DNA of 64,000 bases. It comes from Sphingobium psychrophilum (GTDB lineage Bacteria; Pseudomonadota; Alphaproteobacteria; Sphingomonadales; Sphingomonadaceae). The stretch is taken from NCBI RefSeq assembly GCF_012927105.1, contig NZ_JABBFV010000013.1, forward strand, positions 58,208 to 122,207, read 5' to 3'. Of this stretch, positions 1 to 8,322 are shown piece by piece. The translations under genes and the position numbers were made by a program. The notes under the pieces are model-generated. The model worked only from the letters and a program-made list of their open reading frames with translations, was not told where the DNA came from and ran no database searches. Positions within the stretch are counted from its first letter, which is position 1. The number at the start of each line of letters is the position of its first letter.

Positions 1-163
1 GATCGTCGCGGACCAATATGACGCTGAACTGGTGCGTCCCGCCCCGGTGGAGCCGCTGGCGGCGGCGCGGCGCAAGGCGGAAACGCTCCGCTTCGCCCGC
101 CGCGCCGCCCGGCGGTTGACGGCGCTCAGCGACCCGGACCATGTTACGGAACTGGGTTGGTAA
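1..163 (+). CDS. C-terminal end of an unidentified protein (cut by window edge)
   Basis: An open frame enters from the left edge and ends at a TAA at 161-163, giving 53 visible residues. The tail is rich in Ala and Arg, looks helical, and ends in ELGW. No motif is recognisable in so short a piece, so no function is proposed. It is convergent with the ankyrin gene, with an 18-base gap. The stop-free frame and the GC-rich codon use make it plausible as coding. Confidence 0.5.
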   Translation, partial: IVADQYDAELVRPAPVEPLAAARRKAETLRFARRAARRLTALSDPDHVTELGW

Positions 164-181
164 GTCGTCAAGCAGCGTTGA

Positions 182-793
182 TTAAAACACCGGTCCCTGC
201 ACCGGACCCTTGGGCGCGGCGGCGGGCTTGGCGGCGTCGAGCGCTTCGGTGAGGCCCGGCGTGCGGCCGTCGCGCTTGGCATAGTCGCGGGCGGACATGC
301 CGGCCATGGTGTCACGCTTTTCGGGATTCGCGCCCTGCGCCACCAGCAGGCGGACCAGACCGACGTCGCGCAGCTGCACGGCGCGGATTAGCGGAGTTTC
401 ACCGCTGTCGTTCACCTTGTCGACCTGCGCCTTGTAAGCGAGCAGCGTGCGCGCGCCTTCCTCGAACCGGCCCTGCACCGCATCCATCAGCGGGGTGTTG
501 CCGTCATTGTCGGTCAGGTTCGGATTGGCGCCCTTGGCCAGCAGGAAAGTCAGCCAGGTCGCATCGCGCCGGGCAACGATGATATGCAGCGCATTTTCGC
601 CGGTGGACACGTCGCGGCTGTTGATGACGGTGGAGCCGGGCTTCTGGATCAGGTCGGTGACCTTCTCCCCATCCTTGTCCTTCACCGCCTTCAGGAAGTT
701 GTAACTGTCCGAAAATTGCGCCTGCGCGGGGCCGGGTGCCAGCAGCGCCAGCGCCATCGAACCCAGTAGTACGGAAATAAGCTTCGTCTTCAT
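182..793 (-). CDS. Exported ankyrin-repeat protein
   Basis: A 203-residue protein. I start it at the ATG at 793, because a classical signal peptide (MKTK, then a hydrophobic stretch, then AQAQ around residue 26) begins there. In-frame ATGs further upstream would add a polar extension. The mature part carries about four ankyrin repeats (roughly residues 60-170), with typical ENALHIIVA, GNTPLMDAV and GETPLIRAV segments followed by LL..GANP turns. Ankyrin repeats mediate protein-protein contacts, so a periplasmic binding role is inferred and the partner is unknown. The tail is Pro/Ala-rich. The gene diverges from the SCO1-like gene across about 57 bp. Confidence 0.85.
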   Translation of the reverse strand: MKTKLISVLLGSMALALLAPGPAQAQFSDSYNFLKAVKDKDGEKVTDLIQKPGSTVINSRDVSTGENALHIIVARRDATWLTFLLAKGANPNLTDNDGNTPLMDAVQGRFEEGARTLLAYKAQVDKVNDSGETPLIRAVQLRDVGLVRLLVAQGANPEKRDTMAGMSARDYAKRDGRTPGLTEALDAAKPAAAPKGPVQGPVF

Positions 794-850
794 CTTGGCG
801 CCCCGTTGCATTTGCAAATCGCGTCCTAGCAGGGCATGGCTGGCCATGCC

Positions 851-1516
851 ATGAACAAAGACGTCGCGCCCCCACTCCTGCAGTCCATCGCCTTGCCCTT
901 CCTCGCCCTGCTGGCTGCCTGCAATATGGGGGCGGGCGGTAACGCATCAAGCGGCGACAGCGAACAGGGCGAATTGATCGGCGCGCGGATCGGCGCGCCC
1001 TTCACTTTGACCAATCAGGACGGCAAGCCGACCCGTTGGGACGATTATAAAGGCCAGTATCGACTGGTCTATTTCGGCTATACCTATTGCCCGGATGTGT
1101 GCCCGGTAGACCTGCAAAAGATCATGCAGGGGTTCGCGAAGTTCGAAAAGACCAGGCCGGCGCTGGCCGCCAAGGTACAGCCGATGCTGATCAGCGTCGA
1201 TCCGCAGCGTGATACGCCCGCGGTACTGAAACCCTATGTCGCCGCCTTCCACCCCCGGCTGATCGGCCTCACTGGCACGAAAGACCAGATCGCCAAGGTC
1301 GCTAAGGATTTCGTGGTGATCTACAATGCTGAAGAGGGGTCTGGAAAGGCTGGGGGAGCGAGCGACTATATGGTCAGTCACAGCCGCACCCCCTATCTGT
1401 TCGACGGCGAGGGCAAGCCGGTGGCACTGGTGCCGGTGGACGATCCCGCCACGGCGGACGTGGACGAAGGCGCGCCGGACAAGGTGCTGGCGTTCCTGGA
1501 AAAATGGGTCAAGTGA
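851..1516 (+). CDS. SCO1/SenC family copper chaperone lipoprotein
   Basis: A 221-residue protein of the SCO1/SenC/PrrC family, which delivers copper or acts as a thiol reductase during cytochrome c oxidase CuA-site assembly in the periplasm. The start at 851 puts a short N-region before a hydrophobic segment ending in LLAAC, so Cys24 is a likely lipid-anchored residue. An in-frame ATG at 836 is an alternative. The thioredoxin-like fold shows the family motif CPDVCP (Cys80 and Cys84) and the copper-ligand histidine in MVSHS (His177). The next gene begins inside its last codons (13-base overlap), which suggests translational coupling. Confidence 0.9.
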   Translation: MNKDVAPPLLQSIALPFLALLAACNMGAGGNASSGDSEQGELIGARIGAPFTLTNQDGKPTRWDDYKGQYRLVYFGYTYCPDVCPVDLQKIMQGFAKFEKTRPALAAKVQPMLISVDPQRDTPAVLKPYVAAFHPRLIGLTGTKDQIAKVAKDFVVIYNAEEGSGKAGGASDYMVSHSRTPYLFDGEGKPVALVPVDDPATADVDEGAPDKVLAFLEKWVK

Positions 1517-1941
1517 CGAACTTTTGGGAAAAGCCGCTCGACAAGCTCGACAAGGTCGAGTGGGAAGCGCTGTGCGACGGCTGCGGCAAATGCTGCCTGC
1601 ACAAGGCCGAGGATGAGGAGACGGGGCGGATCTATCCGACCAACGTCGCCTGCCGCCTGCTCGACCGGCAGAGCGGACAATGCAGCAATTACAAGGATCG
1701 GCGCAAATTCGTGCCCGATTGCGTGCGGCTGACCCCGGCGAAGGTCAGGCAGATCGGCTGGCTGCCCAGGACATGCGCCTATCGGCTGCGCGAAGAGGGG
1801 CTGCCGCTGCCCGATTGGCATTATCTGATCTGCGGCGACCGGGAAGCGGTGCATCGCGCGCAGGAATCGGTGCGCGGCTGGACCATTGCGGAGGCCGATG
1901 CGGGCGATTGGGAAAATCATCTTGTCGACCGCGAACTCTGA
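1504..1941 (+). CDS. UPF0260 (YcgN-type) cysteine-rich cluster protein
   Basis: A 145-residue protein matching the UPF0260/YcgN branch of the YkgJ cysteine-cluster family. The N-terminal motif CDGCGKCC (near residue 24) and later cysteines (CRLLD, CSNY, PDCVRL, RTCAYR, LICGD) form the conserved set thought to bind zinc or iron. The length is normal for the family. The biochemical role of the family is not established. The gene overlaps the end of the SCO1-like gene and itself overlaps the next peptidase gene, so the three look co-transcribed. Confidence 0.88.
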   Translation: MGQVTNFWEKPLDKLDKVEWEALCDGCGKCCLHKAEDEETGRIYPTNVACRLLDRQSGQCSNYKDRRKFVPDCVRLTPAKVRQIGWLPRTCAYRLREEGLPLPDWHYLICGDREAVHRAQESVRGWTIAEADAGDWENHLVDREL

Positions 1942-2638
1942 TCCAGACGCGGCGATCCTGATCGACGGCGTGGCGATGCCGGTGCTGGTGCGCCGGTCGG
2001 CGCGAGCGCGGGCCTATCGGCTGACGATCGACAGTGCGCGCGGCGCGCTGCGCCTGTCGCTGCCGACGCGCGCGAACCTGAAAAAGGCGCTGGGCTGGGC
2101 GCAGGATCATGAAGGCTGGGTGCGCGCCCAAATGGCGAAGCAGCCCGCCATCACGCGGCTGGACCATGGCGCGGTCTTCCCGCTGGAGGGGCGCGAGGTG
2201 ACGATCCACTGGGTCGCGGGCGCGACCCGCACGATCCGGCTGGAAGGCGACCGACTGCTGTTGGGCGGCGCGGCGGAATCGGTGGGCGCGCGGGTGCAGC
2301 GCTGGCTCGTCAACCGCGCCAAAGCGGTGCTGGAAACCGAAAGCCAGCTCCTGGCGCGCGAGCATGGCCTGATCGTCGCGTCGGTCGGCGTGGGCGATAC
2401 CCGCAGCCGCTGGGGTAGTTGCGCGTCGTCCGGGGCCATCCGCTATAGCTGGCGGCTGATCCTGGCCCCGCCGGAGGTGCGCCGCGCCACCGTGGCGCAT
2501 GAACTGGCGCATCTGCTGCACATGGACCACAGCCCCGCCTTTCATGCCGCCCATGCGCGCATCTATGGCGCGGACCCGCGTCCCGCGCGGGCGTGGCTGC
2601 GGGCGCATGGCGCGGGCCTGCATCGCTATCGGGCCTGA
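1898..2638 (+). CDS. M48-like (YgjP/DUF45) zinc metallopeptidase
   Basis: A 246-residue protein of the YgjP/DUF45 family. The zinc site HELAH (residues 201-205) is followed by HMDHSPAFH, with the third ligand His211, and preceded by the family hallmark RWGSC (171-175). These features define a single-domain cytosolic peptidase related to SprT/M48, and its substrates are unknown. The start is uncertain. ATG 1898 is used here; TTG 1886 or TTG 1922 would add four or remove eight residues. All of these starts overlap the preceding UPF0260 gene, which implies coupling. Confidence 0.85.
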   Translation: MRAIGKIILSTANSDPDAAILIDGVAMPVLVRRSARARAYRLTIDSARGALRLSLPTRANLKKALGWAQDHEGWVRAQMAKQPAITRLDHGAVFPLEGREVTIHWVAGATRTIRLEGDRLLLGGAAESVGARVQRWLVNRAKAVLETESQLLAREHGLIVASVGVGDTRSRWGSCASSGAIRYSWRLILAPPEVRRATVAHELAHLLHMDHSPAFHAAHARIYGADPRPARAWLRAHGAGLHRYRA

Positions 2639-2640
2639 CC

Positions 2641-2901
2641 ATGGCCCGCCGGAAACGCACTCTGACCGCCACGATGGCGGACGGCTATGTCAAGACGATC
2701 GGGCCGACGGCTGATCCCTTCACCCATTATTGGCGGATCGTCGCGGTGCTGGACAATGGCAAGACCGAGGTGTTCTGGGGCCATGTCCGATCGCTGGCCG
2801 AAGCGAAGAAAAAGCGTGCCGCCGCCGCAGACGGGGCGAAGATGCGCGGGTGGAAACGCTATGATTTCGAGATAGCGGAACTGGTGGAGACTGACGGTTG
2901 A
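2641..2901 (+). CDS. Small conserved-looking protein of unknown function (86 aa)
   Basis: ATG at 2641 lies two bases after the stop of the peptidase gene, so this is probably the last gene of the same transcript. The product is basic at the N-terminus (MARRKRTL), has a hydrophobic central strand (YWRIVAVLDNGKTEVFW) and a helical Lys/Ala-rich segment, and ends acidic. There is no signal peptide or membrane helix. I do not recognise a family. It is followed immediately by a long perfect palindrome that probably terminates the transcript. Confidence 0.65.
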   Translation: MARRKRTLTATMADGYVKTIGPTADPFTHYWRIVAVLDNGKTEVFWGHVRSLAEAKKKRAAAADGAKMRGWKRYDFEIAELVETDG

Positions 2902-2911
2902 AGCATCAATC

Positions 2912-2985
2912 CAGCGTGTTCCCGCGCAGGCGGGAACCCAGTCCCACCGTCTGAACTGGGTTCCCGCCTGCGCGGGAACACGCTG
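2912..2985. repeat. REP-like palindrome, copy A (31-bp perfect arms)
   Basis: Two 31-base arms (2912-2942 and 2955-2985) are exact reverse complements around a 12-base loop. The core of each arm is TTCCCGCGCAGGCGGGAA. It fills the gap between two convergent genes and should form a very stable hairpin in either transcript, so it probably serves as a two-way terminator or mRNA stabiliser. Three diverged copies occur at 8882-8968, 35675-35740 and 59133-59202. Confidence 0.85.
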
Positions 2986-2990
2986 AGATT

Positions 2991-3830
2991 CTACCCCCGG
3001 TGCGGCCAAACACCGGTCTCGTCACCGGCGCAATCATGCGCGCCATCGCGCAAATATGGCAGGCCACAGTCCTTGCAGGTGACATAGTCGCCGACCTTTA
3101 GCCCATGGCCGACGGCAACCCGTTCGTCGAACACATAACAGTCGCCCTGCCAGCGGCTGTCGGCCTCCGGCATTTCCTCAAGATAGCGCAATATCCCGCC
3201 CTTGAGATGATAGACGTCGTCAAAGCCGCGCGCTTTGACCAGGGCGGTGGATTTTTCGCAGCGTATGCCGCCGGTGCAGAACATCGCAATTTTGGGTGCG
3301 CGGCCCTGTGCTTTCAGGTCGGCGGCGAAGGCGTCGAACCAGTCGGGAAATTCGCGGAAGGACCGGGTTTCCGGGTCGATTGCGCCCTCGAACGTGCCGA
3401 CCGCCACCTCATAGGCGTTGCGCGTGTCGATGACGACCGTGTCGGGATCGGCGATCAGCGCGTTCCATTCGACAGGGTCGAGATGGGTGCCAGCCTGGCT
3501 CGCCGGGTCGAGATCGCCCACGCCCAGCGTCACGATTTCCGCCTTCACCTTCACCTTCATCCGGGCGAAGGGCGCGGCGTCGGCCCAGGAATATTTGACA
3601 TCGACGTCGGCGCAGCCCGGCAGGGCGCGGATATGGGCGACCAGCGCGGCGACGGCATTGGCATCACCCGCGACGGTGCCATTGATCCCCTCCCCCGCCA
3701 GGATCAGCGTGCCGCGCGTGCCCAGATCGGCGCAGCGGGCGCGCAGGTCGACGGCGATCGCATCCGGGTCGGGAAAGCGGGCGAAACAATAGAGGGCGGC
3801 GACGGTATAAGCGGGCGGGGTAGCGGACAT
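2991..3830 (-). CDS. trhO: tRNA uridine-34 hydroxylase TrhO (UPF0176, rhodanese-like)
   Basis: A 279-residue protein of the TrhO/YceA family, which hydroxylates uridine 34 of certain tRNAs as a step toward 5-methoxyuridine-type wobble modifications. The N-terminal UPF0176 domain shows GEGINGT (46-52), and the central rhodanese domain carries the active-site loop CTGGIRCEKS with catalytic Cys185. The C-terminus holds a Cys-rich tail (CKDCGLPYLRDGAHDC) typical of longer family members, possibly a metal site. It stands alone on the minus strand, convergent with the small gene before it and divergent from the phosphoesterase gene after it. Confidence 0.9.
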   Translation of the reverse strand: MSATPPAYTVAALYCFARFPDPDAIAVDLRARCADLGTRGTLILAGEGINGTVAGDANAVAALVAHIRALPGCADVDVKYSWADAAPFARMKVKVKAEIVTLGVGDLDPASQAGTHLDPVEWNALIADPDTVVIDTRNAYEVAVGTFEGAIDPETRSFREFPDWFDAFAADLKAQGRAPKIAMFCTGGIRCEKSTALVKARGFDDVYHLKGGILRYLEEMPEADSRWQGDCYVFDERVAVGHGLKVGDYVTCKDCGLPYLRDGAHDCAGDETGVWPHRG

Positions 3831-3896
3831 GGCCAGGGCCTATAGGCGTTTGCGCGCCCTCTTGAAAGCCGGGGCGTTGAGGCGCATAGCCGGGCG

Positions 3897-4556
3897 ATGG
3901 TTCCCCTTTCGTTCGCAGGTCATGCCTTCATGGCCCTGCCCGAGGCCGCGCTTTACTGGCCGGCGCAGCGGGCGCTGCTGGTAGCCGACCTGCATTTCGA
4001 AAAGGCGAGCTGGTATGCCCGCTTCGGCCAGTTCTTGCCGCCGCATGACAGCGAAGCAACGCTGGACGTGATCGAGGCGCTGGTGGCGCGCACCGGGGCG
4101 CAGGCGGTCTGGTCGCTGGGCGACAGCTTCCATGACGCCGATGGCGCCACCCGGCTGGACCCGCGGGCCAGGGATCGATTATTTTCCCTTACGGAAAGGC
4201 TGGACTGGACCTGGATTACCGGCAATCATGACGTCGGTGTCGCGACCATGCCCGGCGGAAAACGGGTGGCAGAGGCGCAGGTCGAGGGGATCTGGTTGCG
4301 GCATGAGGCGGAGGCGGACGATCCGCGCCCCGAAATATCCGGCCACTTCCACCCCAAGCTACGCCTCTCGCTGCGCGGTCGGCATGTGTCGCGGCGATGC
4401 TTCGTGGGGTCGGCGACCAAGCTGATCCTGCCTGCGCTGGGCGCGCTGACAGGGGGACTGGATGCCGGTCATGGAGAGATTCGCCGCGCCGTGGGGCCGG
4501 GAGCGGCCGCTCTGGTGCCGGTCGCGGACCGATTATTGCGCTTTCCCTTATCGTAA
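3897..4556 (+). CDS. pdeM: Ligase-associated DNA damage response endonuclease PdeM-like
   Basis: A 219-residue calcineurin-like metallophosphoesterase. The two-metal motifs are all present: DLH (31-33), GDSFHD (75-80), GNHD (109-112) and GHFHP (149-153). Length and motif spacing fit the PdeM group, usually encoded beside an ATP-dependent DNA ligase, an exonuclease and an Lhr-type helicase in a DNA-repair cluster. Here it stands alone, but a matching ligase-associated helicase lies about 34 kb away (38450-40948). The start is preceded by a weak ribosome-binding site. Confidence 0.82.
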   Translation: MVPLSFAGHAFMALPEAALYWPAQRALLVADLHFEKASWYARFGQFLPPHDSEATLDVIEALVARTGAQAVWSLGDSFHDADGATRLDPRARDRLFSLTERLDWTWITGNHDVGVATMPGGKRVAEAQVEGIWLRHEAEADDPRPEISGHFHPKLRLSLRGRHVSRRCFVGSATKLILPALGALTGGLDAGHGEIRRAVGPGAAALVPVADRLLRFPLS

Positions 4557-4586
4557 GGCGACGTTACGGAAAGCAGATGTTAAGCC

Positions 4587-4665
4587 GTTGCCTATAGGCA
4601 ACAGAGCCGGATCATTCGGCCGTCAGCTGTGCCAAAAGGCGCAGAAAAGCTGGGCTCTATTGCCT
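4587..4665 (+). promoter_or_regulatory. Structured leader upstream of the TonB receptor
   Basis: The 189-base gap before the receptor holds nested inverted repeats. AGGCAACAGAGCC (4596-4608) pairs 12 of 13 with GGCTCTATTGCCT (4653-4665). Inside it, CTGTGCC (4627-4633) pairs with GGCGCAG (4638-4644) around an AAAA loop. A perfect 16-base palindrome, GTTGCCTATAGGCAAC (4587-4602), overlaps the left arm. This could be a cis-acting RNA for the receptor, a terminator of the upstream gene or an operator. It lacks the usual cobalamin-riboswitch core. Confidence 0.5.
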
Positions 4666-4745
4666 TCGCCCTGCTGTGGCCGCATAATCACCCACAGTTC
4701 CGACGCGGCGAAAAGTCGCGCGGACCAGGAGAGGATTAGCCAATC

Positions 4746-7568
4746 ATGACAGACAAGAGTCTCTGGGCATCTGCCGCCATCGTCGCGCTGGCCATGAGTG
4801 CGGTCGCGGGCGTATCCGCCGCGCAAGCACAGGATGGAACGCAGGACGGCGTAGCGCCGCAACCAGTCGCCGACGATATGGGCGCCAACATCATCGTTAC
4901 CGCCACCCGCCGTGCCAGCCCCTTGTCCGACGTGCCGATCGCGGTGTCGGCCGTGGGCGCGGCCGCCATGCAGAATAGCGGCGCGAGCGATATCCGCACG
5001 CTGAACCAGTTGGCCCCTTCCCTGCTCGTGTCCTCCACCGGGTCCGAAGCCAATGCGTCGGCGCGTATCCGCGGCATTGGTACGGTGGGCGATAATCCGG
5101 GGCTGGAAAGCTCGGTCGCGGTGTTCATCGACGGCGTCTATCGCTCGCGCACCGGGTCGGGCCTCAACGAACTGGGCGAGATCGAGCGGGTCGAGGTGCT
5201 GCGCGGGCCGCAGGGCACGCTGTTCGGCCGCAATGCGTCGGCGGGCCTCATCAATATCATCAGCAAGGCGCCGGAAAACACCTTCCATGCCAAGGGTGAG
5301 ATCACCTATGGCAATTATGATTATTGGCGCTTGTCGGGCCGCGTCACCGGGCCGATCGCCGATGGCATCGCGCTCAGCCTGGATGGCGTCTGGTCCAAGC
5401 GCGACGGCTTTTACAAGCTGGTCGATGGCACGGGCGCAACCGTCGGCGACACCAATGACCGTGACCGCTATTTCGTGCGCGGCCAGGCGCTGATCGAACC
5501 CAATGACGCGCTCTCCATCCGGCTGATCGGCGATTACACCAATCGCGACGAAAGCTGCTGCGGCGCGGCCTATATCGAATCGCGCGAGCGGCGACCCGCA
5601 GCCGGCGGCGGCTATACCGACGCGCCGTTCAATCGCATCGCCGCGATCCTGGCCGGCCAGGGCAGCGTCATTCCGGCTGATCCCTATGATCGCGAACTCG
5701 CCACCACGCCGGGCCGCGACTATGTCAGCAAGCTCAAGGATTGGGGCGTTTCGGGCGAGATCAATTATGATTTCGGCGGCGCCAAGCTGACCAGCATCAC
5801 CGCCTATCGCGATTATAAATCCCGCGACTATGGCGATTATGACTATAATCGCGCCGATCTTCTCTACCGCGATCCCAACACCTATCGCCAGTTCAAGACC
5901 TTCACGCAGGAATTGCGGCTGCAAGGGTCGGCCTTCGCCGATAAGCTCGACTGGCTGGTCGGCGGCTATTACGCCAATGAACGGCTGACGTTGCAGGACA
6001 ATATCCGCTTCGGCGCGGACTATGGGCGCTTTGCGGCCTGTCGCCTGATGGCGGGGGCGAGCGTGAACAGCAATTTCACCGCGCCGCAACTCGCCGCCTG
6101 TGGCAGCGGCCTCGCCACCCAGCCGCTCATCAGCGGGACGCAGGCGAACCTGAACGCCGGGCTGACCGCCGCGCTGATCGCGCGTGGCGTGCCGGCAGCG
6201 ATCGCGGCGGCGCAGGCCGGGGCGATCTCCACCGGGCTGGGCAACGGCCTGCGCGCGCTGTCGGCGATCCCGTCCGGCACCGGCGACGTCGCGTCGCTGT
6301 ATCGCCAGAAGAGCGAGAATTGGGCACTCTTTACGCATAATATCGTCCACATCACCAATCGGCTCGATCTGACCCTGGGCCTGCGCTACACCCATGAAAG
6401 CAAGCGCTTCTCGTCCGATTTCAACAACAACAACGCGACCTGCGCGGCGTTGCAGGCGTCCGGCCTGCCCGGCATCGCCACCAATCCGGCGCTGGGCAGC
6501 GCATCGACGCTGGCGGGCGGCATCCTGACGCTGGGCTGCCTCGGCAATGCGTCCACCGGACTCAATGCGCTCGACCTGAATGACAAGATCAGCGATGGCG
6601 AATTTTCCGGTACGGCGGTGTTGTCGTGGAAGCCGATCGACGAACTGCTGCTCTATGGCAGCTATTCGAAGGGTTATAAGGCGGGCGGCTATAATCTGGA
6701 TCGTTTCCAGTTGGGATCGACGGGCCTGAACGCCATTCCCGCCGTCTTTTCGCCGCGCACCAATGCCGACGTCGCCAGCCTGCGCTTCGCCGCGGAAAAG
6801 GTGGATTCGTTCGAGGTCGGCCTGAAATTTGCGCAGCCCAAATGGAGCGTGAACATCGCCGCCTTCCGGCAGGAGTTCAAAAATTTCCAGCTGAACACGT
6901 TCAACGGCACCAGCTTCGTCGTGCAGAATATCAATGGCTGCGACAGCGCGCTCAGCGCTGCGCGGACCTGTGACAGCGGCGACGTTGGCCCCGGCCTGAT
7001 CAGCCAGGGCGTGGAGCTGGAAGCATCGGTCACCCCGGCGCGCAATTTCCGCGTGTCGGGCGGCGCGACCTATGCCCGTGCCAAATTCGCCAACCGGCTG
7101 GTGGGCAGCGGGAACGGCGCTGTGCCGCTCGACCCCGCGCTGTTCCTGTTGCCCGGATCGATCAACAGCAATGCGCCCCAACTGGTCACGACCGCCAGCA
7201 TGGCCTGGACCCCGGACATCGGCGCATCGGGCCTGTCGGCGCTCTTTTACGTCGATGGCCGCCTGACCAGCGACTATAATACCGGGTCCGACCTGTTCCC
7301 CGAAAAGCGGCAGGATGGTTATGCCATCGTCAACGCCCGCGTCGGTATTCGTGGGCCGGACCAGCGCTGGGCGGTGGAGTTCTGGGGCCAGAATATCTTC
7401 AACCAGAATTATACCCAGGTCGCCTTCTCCAGCCCGCTCCAGTCGAGCAGCCCCGGCACGTCGACCACCGGCCAGTTCGGCCAAGGCGCGCCGATGGCCA
7501 ACCAGCTGATCTCCGCCTATCTGGCCGAACCGCGCACCTATGGCATCACCCTGCGCGGGAGTTTCTAG
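4746..7568 (+). CDS. TonB-dependent outer-membrane receptor
   Basis: A 940-residue receptor for energy-dependent uptake across the outer membrane. A signal peptide (cleavage after AQA near residue 28) precedes a TonB-box-like NIIVTATRR, the plug domain (about 45-165, with ARIRGIGTVG, VFIDGVYRS and VEVLRGPQGTLFGRNA) and a large beta-barrel ending in the outer-membrane signature GITLRGSF. The start is supported by GGAGAGG 13 bases before the ATG. The substrate cannot be told from sequence. The plug resembles the broad sphingomonad group often linked to iron complexes, glycans or aromatics. No transporter or enzyme genes sit beside it, so context gives no clue. Confidence 0.92.
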   Translation: MTDKSLWASAAIVALAMSAVAGVSAAQAQDGTQDGVAPQPVADDMGANIIVTATRRASPLSDVPIAVSAVGAAAMQNSGASDIRTLNQLAPSLLVSSTGSEANASARIRGIGTVGDNPGLESSVAVFIDGVYRSRTGSGLNELGEIERVEVLRGPQGTLFGRNASAGLINIISKAPENTFHAKGEITYGNYDYWRLSGRVTGPIADGIALSLDGVWSKRDGFYKLVDGTGATVGDTNDRDRYFVRGQALIEPNDALSIRLIGDYTNRDESCCGAAYIESRERRPAAGGGYTDAPFNRIAAILAGQGSVIPADPYDRELATTPGRDYVSKLKDWGVSGEINYDFGGAKLTSITAYRDYKSRDYGDYDYNRADLLYRDPNTYRQFKTFTQELRLQGSAFADKLDWLVGGYYANERLTLQDNIRFGADYGRFAACRLMAGASVNSNFTAPQLAACGSGLATQPLISGTQANLNAGLTAALIARGVPAAIAAAQAGAISTGLGNGLRALSAIPSGTGDVASLYRQKSENWALFTHNIVHITNRLDLTLGLRYTHESKRFSSDFNNNNATCAALQASGLPGIATNPALGSASTLAGGILTLGCLGNASTGLNALDLNDKISDGEFSGTAVLSWKPIDELLLYGSYSKGYKAGGYNLDRFQLGSTGLNAIPAVFSPRTNADVASLRFAAEKVDSFEVGLKFAQPKWSVNIAAFRQEFKNFQLNTFNGTSFVVQNINGCDSALSAARTCDSGDVGPGLISQGVELEASVTPARNFRVSGGATYARAKFANRLVGSGNGAVPLDPALFLLPGSINSNAPQLVTTASMAWTPDIGASGLSALFYVDGRLTSDYNTGSDLFPEKRQDGYAIVNARVGIRGPDQRWAVEFWGQNIFNQNYTQVAFSSPLQSSSPGTSTTGQFGQGAPMANQLISAYLAEPRTYGITLRGSF

Positions 7569-8299
7569 GCGCGGGAGTTTCTAAGCATCCCTCTCCCGCT
7601 CGCCGGAACCGGACGGGCGGGAGAGGGCCTTTGCCCGAAGAGCGCGGTGCCAACGCGAATATCCGTCGCACCCAGCATGATCGCGGTTTCATAATCGCCC
7701 GACATGCCCATGGAGAGGCGTTCCAGCCCCTCCTCCCGCGCGATCTTGGCCAATAGCGCAAAGAAGGGCGCCGCCTCGATATCGGCGGGGGGCACGCACA
7801 TCAGGCCGGGGACTGGGATGTCGGCGGCGCGCGCCGCGGCGATCAGCGCCGGCAGATCGGCAATGGCGCAGCCGCCCTTCTGCTCTTCCGCGCCGATATT
7901 GACCTGAATGAAGCAGGGGACGCGCCTGTTCGCGCCGTCCATCGCCTTGGCCAGCGCGGTCAGCAGCGACGAGCGGTCGAGGCTGTGGATGACGTCGAAC
8001 AGCGCGACCGCATCGGCCGCCTTGTTCGATTGAAGCTGGCCGACGAGATGCAGTTTGACGGCGGAAAATTCTTCGCGCAGCGCGGGCCATTTCTCCTGCG
8101 CTTCCTGCACCCGATTTTCGCCGAACGCACGTTGCCCGGCATGGAGTAGCGGGCGGATCGTGTCGGCGTCGTGCGTCTTCGATACCGCGATCAGGTTGAT
8201 GTCGTCCGCGGTCCGCTGCGTCAGGCGCGCGGCGCGGTCGATGCTGTCGCGCAGGGTGGCTAGGCGCTGGGCGGCTTCGATTAGGCTGTCTGTGGTCAT
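7565..8299 (-). CDS. YggS-type PLP homeostasis protein
   Basis: A 244-residue YggS/PROSC (PLPBP) family protein, which binds pyridoxal phosphate and buffers the cellular PLP pool without known catalysis. The alanine-racemase-like N-terminal barrel fold shows the PLP-lysine segment INLIAVSKTHD, the ENRVQEAQEKW block, HLVGQLQSNK and the C-terminal SMGMSGDYETAIMLGATDIRVGTALFG. Family members normally stop soon after GTALFG. Here about 22 extra residues are encoded by a GC-rich hairpin shared with the end of the convergent receptor gene (4-base overlap), so the tail is probably non-functional. Confidence 0.9.
   Translation of the reverse strand: MTTDSLIEAAQRLATLRDSIDRAARLTQRTADDINLIAVSKTHDADTIRPLLHAGQRAFGENRVQEAQEKWPALREEFSAVKLHLVGQLQSNKAADAVALFDVIHSLDRSSLLTALAKAMDGANRRVPCFIQVNIGAEEQKGGCAIADLPALIAAARAADIPVPGLMCVPPADIEAAPFFALLAKIAREEGLERLSMGMSGDYETAIMLGATDIRVGTALFGQRPSPARPVPASGRGMLRNSRA
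7589..7627. terminator. Hairpin between receptor and yggS-type gene
   Basis: CCCTCTCCCGC (7589-7599) pairs with GCGGGAGAGGG (7617-7627), with a further CCGG/CCGG pairing in the loop. It lies just after the receptor stop and inside the last codons of the opposing gene. There is no clear T-run, so it is a candidate hairpin terminator only. A 15-base tandem repeat (GCGCGGGAGTTTCTA, twice) immediately precedes it. Confidence 0.55.
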
Positions 8300-8322
8300 G
8301 CGCGCTGCTATAGGCGAAGGCC

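Noticed and set aside
4557..4745. Cobalamin riboswitch before the receptor
   Set aside because: The length is short and the conserved B12-box (GCC..CTGG type) is not visible.
4623..7484. Very long open frame antisense to the TonB receptor
   Set aside because: Its composition (Ala, Arg, Ile, Asp strings) is that of the complement of GC-rich receptor codons; the receptor frame has clear domains and a signal peptide.
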